DNA of 27,914 nt from DASSFZ01 sp036514635 (GTDB lineage Bacteria > Chloroflexota > Anaerolineae > Fen-1058). Of this stretch, positions 23,397 to 27,914 are shown in pieces (position 1 is the first letter of the stretch; each line of letters opens with the position of its first letter). The DNA is taken from positions 1-27,914 of the forward strand of contig DATBWU010000212.1 of the NCBI GenBank assembly GCA_036514635.1. Reading direction: 5' to 3'. A program made the position numbers and the translations under genes. The notes beneath the pieces were generated by a model. The model did no database searches and was not told where the DNA came from. It saw nothing but the letters and a program-made list of their open reading frames with translations.

Positions 23397-24314
23397 ATGA
23401 GCGGCGAGTTATGGGCGCTCGTCGCCGGCGCAGGCTTTGGCGTATTCCAGAGCCTGAACCGCCGCGCCGTGATCGGCATGGACGTCTACCTGGCGACGTT
23501 CTTGCAACTCCTGGTCAGCGCGGCGATCTTGGCCGTTGCGTCGTTGGTCTCGGTCGATCCGAGCTTGCTGCGCAACGCCTCCATCGGCGCGTTGATCAAC
23601 TTCGCGCTGGCCGGCTTGCTCCACTTCTTCGTCGGCTGGACTTTGTTGAACGTGAGTCAAAAGCGGATCGGGGCGGCGCGCACCAGCCCCTTGACCGGCG
23701 CCATGCCGTTGTTCGGCGCTTTCATCGCCGCCGTGACGCTGCGCGAGTTCCCCGACGCATTAGCCTGGGCCGCGATCGTGCTGATCGTCGCCGGTGTGTA
23801 TATTGTCTCGGATCGATCCGAGTCGGCGCAGAAACCGATCGGGGGTTCTCGACTATCGCTGGGCTTTGTGGCGAATCGTTTAAGCGGCTCGGAGTTTGGC
23901 CTGGGCGCGGCGCTGTGCTGGTCGATCAGCCCGATTTTCATCCGCGAGGGGCTGAGAGAACTGCCGTCGCCGCTGTTCGGTGTGACTGTCGGCATGATTG
24001 CCAGTGTGGCGGCTTATGGCATTCCGCTCGCCTGGCGACGCAGGCAATCGGGCGTCTTGCCCGCTTCGACCGATGCGCTCGTCTTCAAGCTCGCGGCCGG
24101 CGTGCTCGTCGGCCTGTCGACCTGGGCGCGTTGGATCGCGCTCGATTTGGCCGCCGTCGCGCCGGTGTTGGCGCTCAGTCAGGTATCGGTGCCGGTGGTG
24201 ATCTTGCTGGCGCCGCTGGTATCGGGCAAACAGCGCGAGCAGGTGACGCTGGCGCTGTGGGCCGGGTCTGCGTCGATCGTCGCCGGCGCGCTGTTGTTGA
24301 TCCTGCGTTCTTAG
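23397..24314 (+). CDS. EamA/DMT superfamily transporter
   Basis: A 305-residue membrane protein with about ten helices in two EamA halves (about 5-140 and 165-303). The first half ends with RIGAARTSPLTGAMPLFGAFIA followed by the ALAWAAIVLIVAGVYIVS helix. The second half repeats the plan, with LDLAAVAPVLALSQVSVPVV. Family members export amino acids or other metabolites, or have no known substrate. The start is ATG 23397; a TTG at 23388 overlapping the livF stop is possible. Its close linkage to the Liv importer suggests a related solute. Confidence 0.85.
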   Translation: MSGELWALVAGAGFGVFQSLNRRAVIGMDVYLATFLQLLVSAAILAVASLVSVDPSLLRNASIGALINFALAGLLHFFVGWTLLNVSQKRIGAARTSPLTGAMPLFGAFIAAVTLREFPDALAWAAIVLIVAGVYIVSDRSESAQKPIGGSRLSLGFVANRLSGSEFGLGAALCWSISPIFIREGLRELPSPLFGVTVGMIASVAAYGIPLAWRRRQSGVLPASTDALVFKLAAGVLVGLSTWARWIALDLAAVAPVLALSQVSVPVVILLAPLVSGKQREQVTLALWAGSASIVAGALLLILRS

Positions 24315-24354
24315 GTTGGTTGCCTGCTGTAACCCAATTCTGATCCACTAATCT

Positions 24355-24403
24355 CCGCGAATATCACGAATCAGTTGGTGAAGATTCGTGTGGATTCGTG
24401 GAT
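24355..24403. repeat. Palindrome with CGAAT-type units before the amidohydrolase gene
   Basis: The left arm CCGCGAATATCACGAATC (24355-24372) faces GATTCGTG, TGGATTCGTGG (24383-24401). It is short, with two units per arm. An ATG in the spacer (24375) opens the amidohydrolase frame, so a naive gene call would put part of this repeat into the protein. Confidence 0.65.
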
Positions 24404-24416
24404 AAAGCTCTGGCTC

Positions 24417-25415
24417 GTGATCATCGTTGACGCGCACGCCCACATCATCGTGCCTGAAATTTTGCGCGAGGCCGCGCCCGCCGAGACGTGGCGGCCGCAC
24501 GTCACCTGGCAGGATGGCAGGCAGTTTGTCGAATACGCGGGCAAGCGCATCAGTTCGGCGACACGCGAGTTCGCCCAGCCCGATGCGATCCTCGCGGAGA
24601 TGGACAAAGCCGGCGTCGATGTGGTGTTGCTCTGCCCGTGGGTCTCGCTGGTGCGTTACGCTGCGCCGCCCGCCGAATCGCTCGCCGCGTGCCAGATTCA
24701 AAACGATGCGCTCGCAGCGCTGGCGGCCAAGCATCCCACGCGCATCGCCGGGCTGGGATTGGTTCCGCTGCAAGATGTGTTCCTCGCCGTTGCCGAACTT
24801 GAACGCATTATGAAGATCGGGTTAAAGGGCGTCGAGATCGGCACGCACGTCAACGGCGTGTATCCGGGCGACGCCCGCTTTCAGCCGTTCTGGGAAGCCT
24901 GCCAGTCGCTTGATGCGTTCGTGTTCATTCACCCGGTCGAGGGCGGTGGCCGCGCCGAGATGCGCGACTATTACTTGTGGAACGTGATCGGCAATCCGCT
25001 GGAGACGAGCATCGCCGCCGGACACTTGATCCTGTCGGGTGTGATGGAATCTTTTCCGCGCCTGAAGATTCTCCTCGCGCACGGCGGCGGCGCGCTGCCT
25101 TACTTGCGCGGGCGATTGGATCGCGGCTTCCAGATGCGGCCGGAGATCAACCAGATGATCTCGCAACTTCCGAGCGCGTATCTCAAGCGCTTCTACTTCG
25201 ACACGCTCACGCACGACCCGGCGGTGCTGCGTGGATTGGTCGAGTTCGCCGGTGCGGATCGCGTGCTGCTCGGTTCGGACTATCCATTCGACATGGGCAG
25301 CGAGCACCCGATCGACATCGTGCGCGCGGCGGGGTTAGGCGCAGACGCCGAAGCAAAGATTCTGGGCGGCAACGCGATTCGGTTGCTTGGCCTGGAGAAT
25401 TCACCACTATGCTGA
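24417..25415 (+). CDS. ACMSD-type metal-dependent amidohydrolase
   Basis: A 332-residue TIM-barrel enzyme of the Amidohydro_2 family, which includes 2-amino-3-carboxymuconate semialdehyde decarboxylase, gamma-resorcylate decarboxylase and various hydrolases. The metal ligands are in place: H7 and H9 in VDAHAHI, H172 in FIHPVEGG, H222 in LLAHGGG and D288 in GSDYPFD. The start chosen is the GTG at 24417, because HxH should lie at the very N-terminus. The ATG at 24375 would add 14 residues coded by a palindromic repeat. No good ribosome binding site is seen for either. The stop overlaps the next gene by 7 bp. It may decarboxylate or hydrolyse a small aromatic or unsaturated acid. Confidence 0.88.
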   Translation: MIIVDAHAHIIVPEILREAAPAETWRPHVTWQDGRQFVEYAGKRISSATREFAQPDAILAEMDKAGVDVVLLCPWVSLVRYAAPPAESLAACQIQNDALAALAAKHPTRIAGLGLVPLQDVFLAVAELERIMKIGLKGVEIGTHVNGVYPGDARFQPFWEACQSLDAFVFIHPVEGGGRAEMRDYYLWNVIGNPLETSIAAGHLILSGVMESFPRLKILLAHGGGALPYLRGRLDRGFQMRPEINQMISQLPSAYLKRFYFDTLTHDPAVLRGLVEFAGADRVLLGSDYPFDMGSEHPIDIVRAAGLGADAEAKILGGNAIRLLGLENSPLC

Positions 25416-26092
25416 GGTTCCTGGTGTCGGAGACATGGCGCACCGCTTATCCCGGCGCGGCAGCCGGAATACTGGTGATGCGCAACGTCGCCAATCCGGA
25501 TCAGAATGCTGCGCTTGACGCGCGCAAAGATGCGCTTGAACACCGGCTGCGGTCGCAGTTCTCCGGCTACGACCGGGCCGCACTGAAGGCGCTTGCGCCC
25601 AATCAGGCGTACCAGGCCTACTTCAAGCGTTTTGGAAAGACGTATCACGTCTTACTTCAATTGGAGTCGGTCGCCCTCAAGGGTAAGCCGATTCCACGCG
25701 CCTCGGCGCTGGTCGAAGCGATGTTCATGGCTGAACTCAAGAATCTACTCTTGACGGCCGGGCACGATCTGGAATCGGTGCAGGCGCCGGTCCGGCTCGA
25801 TGTGGCGAACGGCGAGGAGCGCTACGTGATGCTCAACCAACGCGAACAGGCGCTCGCGCCGGGCGATATGCTGATGGTCGATGCTCAGGGCGTCATCTCC
25901 AGCGTGATCTACGGACCGGATTATCGCACGCGAATCACACCGGACACCCGACACGTCCTGTTTGCGGTTTACGCGCCGTCGGGCATTGACGAACAGGCTG
26001 TGTATCGCCACCTGCAAGACATTCAAGCGAATGTTCTGCTTGTCGCGCCGGACGCCGAGGTGCAGTCCTTGCAAGTGTATCGCTCCGAGTAG
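25409..26092 (+). CDS. Free-standing B3/B4-domain protein
   Basis: A 227-residue soluble protein resembling the B3/B4 domain of the phenylalanyl-tRNA synthetase beta chain. The shared features are WRTAYPGAAAGIL near the N-terminus, YFKRFGKTYHVLLQLESV and KGKPIPRASALVEAMFMAEL in the middle, then VRLDVANGEERYVMLN and ISSVIYGPDYRTRI. Stand-alone proteins of this kind are widespread and poorly understood; some related domains hydrolyse mischarged tRNA. The start is the ATG at 25409, overlapping the amidohydrolase stop. The frame stays open far upstream, but only as a shadow of that gene. The role here is unknown. Confidence 0.82.
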   Translation: MLRFLVSETWRTAYPGAAAGILVMRNVANPDQNAALDARKDALEHRLRSQFSGYDRAALKALAPNQAYQAYFKRFGKTYHVLLQLESVALKGKPIPRASALVEAMFMAELKNLLLTAGHDLESVQAPVRLDVANGEERYVMLNQREQALAPGDMLMVDAQGVISSVIYGPDYRTRITPDTRHVLFAVYAPSGIDEQAVYRHLQDIQANVLLVAPDAEVQSLQVYRSE

Positions 26093-26106
26093 CTTGACAA
26101 TGTCAC

Positions 26107-26170
26107 ACTTGCTCGAAGCCCGCGTCTTCGCGGGCGCGCCGGCCCCGCACTGCGGGATCGGTGAGCAAGT
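26107..26170. repeat. Inverted hairpin-pair element, copy C
   Basis: ACTTGCTC (26107-26114) and GAGCAAGT (26163-26170) are perfect 8-bp ends. Hairpin 1 is GCCCGCG-TCTT-CGCGGGC (26118-26135). Hairpin 2 is CCG..CCCGC-ACT-GCGGG..CGG (26139-26161). Hairpin 1 is nearly identical to that of copy B, while hairpin 2 has diverged. Confidence 0.75.
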
Positions 26171-26209
26171 CTTTTCTGAAAAGAGAGCATTCGGTAATTC
26201 GTGGGCAAC

Positions 26210-26323
26210 GCCCGGTGATGAATCACCGGGCTGAAAAAGCGAAGCCTGCTGAAGCAGGCTGTTTGCCGCTTCAGCCGGATTGATCCGGCTTTTCTTGATT
26301 AGCCCGACGATTCATCGTCGGGC
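26210..26323. repeat. Four-hairpin element with near-exact dyad symmetry
   Basis: Four stems occur in a row: GCCCGGTGAT-GA-ATCACCGGGC (26210-26231), AGCCTGCT-GA-AGCAGGCT (26243-26260), AGCCGGAT-TG-ATCCGGCT (26273-26290) and GCCCGACGAT-TC-ATCGTCGGGC (26302-26323). Lengths are 22, 18, 18 and 22, with gaps of 11, 12 and 11, so the whole is symmetric about its centre. The first and last stems are inverted copies of each other. AAGCG and CGCTT in the spacers could also pair. The rest of the 353-bp gap (26093-26445) holds copy C of the hairpin pair and a small CCCT.GCGC hairpin (26384-26404). No gene is seen in it. Confidence 0.85.
26273..26297 (+). terminator. Possible rho-independent terminator (third hairpin plus TTTTCTT)
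   Basis: The AGCCGGAT/ATCCGGCT stem is followed by TTTCTTG, giving a stem plus short T-rich tract on the plus strand. It could end the transcript coming from the Liv-amidohydrolase-B3/B4 genes. The T-run is short and the stem is part of the larger element. Confidence 0.35.
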
Positions 26324-26445
26324 GATAAGCGTGAGGCAATTGCCGACGCTCTCGAAAAAGGAACCGATGCATCGGATAGGCAACCCTCGCGCTGCGCGCA
26401 AGGGCAGGCGGATAAACGAATTTCCGACGATAGTCAGGAGAAACG

Positions 26446-27504
26446 ATGCCGGATGAACGTGTGCAGGCCGCAATCAATAACTGGGCGCCGCGCTTCGTGG
26501 CGCAGGGCGTGGACTACAACGACTTCTTCCGCACGACCGCCCGCGTCGAAAAGTGGGACGATTGGTGCCGCGAGTGGTGCGCCACGGGCGACATTCACGT
26601 TGAGCTGGCTGCGCAAGCCGAAGCGAATCGAAACGCGATCAGCGCGGGCGAGGCGTACATCGCCGCGGCGCTGTGCTATCACTTCGGAAAATTCCTGTTT
26701 CAAGATCATCACGACGGATACCTGGCCGCCGGCCGCAAATCGATCGATGCCTTTGCCAAGGGATTGCATTTGCTCGACCCGAGCGCCGAGCGCATCGAGA
26801 TTCCCTTCGACGGCGCGACGATGGTCGGCACGTTCCGTCGCCCGCCGGATGCCGAGCGCCCGCCGCTCATCTTGCTGTTGGCCGGACTGGATTCGGTGAA
26901 GGAAGAGTTCTTTTACTGGGAGAACGTGTTCCTCAAGCGTGGGCTGGCGACGTTCTCACTCGATGGGCCGGGGCAGGGCGAATGCGGCTACCACACTCAT
27001 ATCCGGCCGGACTACGAGGTCGCCGTGTCCGCTGCGCTCGACGTGCTGACGAAGCGAAACGATATCGATCCCAATCGAATCGGTTTGGCGGGCGTGAGCC
27101 TGGGCGGTTACTATGCGCCGCGTGCCACCGCGTTCGAGCCGCGCGTCAAGGCGGCGGTCGGCAATTGCGGGCCGTGGAACTTCGCCGAGTGTTGGCTGCA
27201 CTTGCCCTCGCTCACCCGCGCCGCGTTCCAGCATCACTCCGGCGCGAAAGACGAGACGCAGGCAATCGCCAATGCGGACAAACTAAACCTCGACGGCGCA
27301 GCGCAGAAGATCAAACAGCCGCTGCTCGTGATCCACGGCAAGCTCGATCGGCTCATCCCCTGGGAGCAGGCGCACAAGATCGTGAATGCCGTCGGCTCCA
27401 ACGCGCAGTTGGCAATGTTCGAAAACGGGAATCACGTGTGTAACAACATCCCGTATGTGTACCGGCCGTTGACGGCAGATTGGTTGAGGGAGAAATTGGA
27501 ATAA
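26446..27504 (+). CDS. Alpha/beta hydrolase resembling 2,6-dihydroxypseudooxynicotine hydrolase (C-C bond hydrolase group)
   Basis: A 352-residue hydrolase with an N-terminal helical cap (1-115) and an alpha/beta-hydrolase core. The nucleophile is S218 in GVSLGG (216-221), the acid D301 in GKLDRLIPW, and the histidine H330 in ENGNHVC. GPGQGE (174-179) and NCGPWNFAEC with E248 are also present. As I recall, the characterised C-C hydrolase of nicotine breakdown has Ser217, Asp300, His329 and a key Glu248, so layout and length agree well; this needs checking by alignment. Family members also include FrsA-like esterases and peptidases. CAGGAG lies 6 nt before the ATG. Together with the ACMSD-type enzyme it suggests breakdown of a ring-derived or beta-diketone compound. 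Confidence 0.82.
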   Translation: MPDERVQAAINNWAPRFVAQGVDYNDFFRTTARVEKWDDWCREWCATGDIHVELAAQAEANRNAISAGEAYIAAALCYHFGKFLFQDHHDGYLAAGRKSIDAFAKGLHLLDPSAERIEIPFDGATMVGTFRRPPDAERPPLILLLAGLDSVKEEFFYWENVFLKRGLATFSLDGPGQGECGYHTHIRPDYEVAVSAALDVLTKRNDIDPNRIGLAGVSLGGYYAPRATAFEPRVKAAVGNCGPWNFAECWLHLPSLTRAAFQHHSGAKDETQAIANADKLNLDGAAQKIKQPLLVIHGKLDRLIPWEQAHKIVNAVGSNAQLAMFENGNHVCNNIPYVYRPLTADWLREKLE

Positions 27505-27533
27505 GCTACCCCTGTTGGCCGACAAAACTCTCA

Positions 27534-27603
27534 GCAACGAATTAGCAGCATCGGATAAACGAATCCTCGATCGGTATCCGTTTATTCGGTGCACATTCGT
27601 TGC
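27534..27603. repeat. Palindrome with CGGATAAACGAAT-type units
   Basis: The perfect outer ends GCAACGAAT (27534-27542) and ATTCGTTGC (27595-27603) enclose CATCGGATAAACGAATCC and, inverted, CACCGAATAAACGGATACC. It occupies most of the 110-bp gap before the CoxG-like gene and ends 11 bp before its ATG, leaving only AGAGGCTC as a possible ribosome binding site. A lone GGATAAACGAATTTCC word also occurs before the hydrolase gene (about 26411). Confidence 0.75.
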
Positions 27604-27614
27604 AGAGGCTCGCG

Positions 27615-27914
27615 ATGAACATCGTTGATTCATTCGTTGTCCGCGCTCCCCTCGAAGGCGTGTGGGCGTTTCTGTTCGACCTCGAGCGCATGGGCCAATG
27701 TGTGCCCGGCGTCGAGTCGATCGAGCGCGTAGATGACACTCACTATCGCGGCAAATTGAAAGTCAAGGTCGGCCCGATCGCCGCCGCCTTCAACGGGACG
27801 GCGACACTCGTCGAAGCGGAGCCGCCGCGCCGCGTAGTGGCGTCTATCGAAGGCGACGATCGCTCGATCGCCACGTTCGTCAAGATGACGCTTACGTCGA
27901 CGCTGAGCGCGGTC
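27615..27914 (+). CDS. coxG: CoxG-like SRPBCC protein (partial, runs off the window)
   Basis: The frame is open from ATG 27615 to the right edge, so 100 residues are seen and the C-terminus is missing. The N-terminus has the pattern of carbon monoxide dehydrogenase subunit G: a first strand, VWAFLFDLERMGQCVPGVES, then KLKVKVGPIAAAFNGTATL and EPPRRVVASIEGDD. CoxG proteins have the START-like fold and help to assemble or anchor molybdenum hydroxylases of the CO/xanthine dehydrogenase family, so such subunits are expected to the right of the window. The start lies just after a palindrome. The gene name is tentative because CoxG homologues also accompany other molybdenum hydroxylases. Confidence 0.85.
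   Translation, partial: MNIVDSFVVRAPLEGVWAFLFDLERMGQCVPGVESIERVDDTHYRGKLKVKVGPIAAAFNGTATLVEAEPPRRVVASIEGDDRSIATFVKMTLTSTLSAV

Noticed and set aside
24977..25408. N-terminal extension of the B3/B4 protein
   Set aside because: It lies wholly inside the amidohydrolase gene in another frame and is Arg-rich without family features.

Overview
The window is a GC-rich bacterial segment (about 60% by eye) with compact operons and very repeat-rich gaps. The organism is probably a member of Chloroflexota, of the Anaerolineae type. This is inferred from three things: lipoproteins with an AACGG lipobox followed by Thr/Pro/Ala linkers, a TCCAACA-type heptamer array, and many intergenic palindromes. No rRNA, tRNA or CRISPR was seen.

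Left part (1-12871): mostly housekeeping and accessory genes. In order they are hypoxanthine phosphoribosyltransferase, a saccharopine-dehydrogenase-family oxidoreductase behind a structured leader, a convergent pair (P-type cation ATPase followed by a YhhN membrane protein, minus strand), an MFS exporter, a DUF169 protein coupled to a coiled-coil lipoprotein, a beta-rich lipoprotein, a PhzF-family isomerase, the AzlC/AzlD amino-acid exporter pair and 3-methyladenine DNA glycosylase I.

Right part (12872-27914): a catabolic locus, all on the plus strand. A FadR-type regulator with its own promoter and operator leads into a beta-hydroxyacid dehydrogenase and the two E1 subunits of a thiamine-diphosphate 2-oxoacid dehydrogenase (overlapping genes, no E2 or E3 in view). 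An aldehyde dehydrogenase, a complete five-gene branched-chain-amino-acid-type ABC importer, an EamA transporter, an ACMSD-type amidohydrolase, a B3/B4-domain protein, an alpha/beta hydrolase resembling C-C bond hydrolases, and the start of a CoxG-like gene follow. The likely logic is uptake of a small carboxylate or amide-like substrate by the Liv importer, followed by oxidation, decarboxylation and aldehyde oxidation. The substrate cannot be read from the sequence.

The most unusual content is in the gaps. Nearly every gap over 60 bp holds a palindromic element of one of a few designs: (1) palindromes whose arms are 2-3 tandem copies of a 9-10 nt unit, with a different unit at each locus; (2) a pair of hairpins in inverted orientation closed by TTGCTC/GAGCAA, three copies; (3) two elements with the same GAGxCTGTCTgAAAA terminal inverted repeats and TTA flanks but different cargo; (4) a 114-bp four-hairpin element with almost exact dyad symmetry; (5) a nested hairpin pair inside an ACGCAATACGC palindrome. 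Some of these touch start codons, ribosome binding sites or N-termini of the neighbouring genes.
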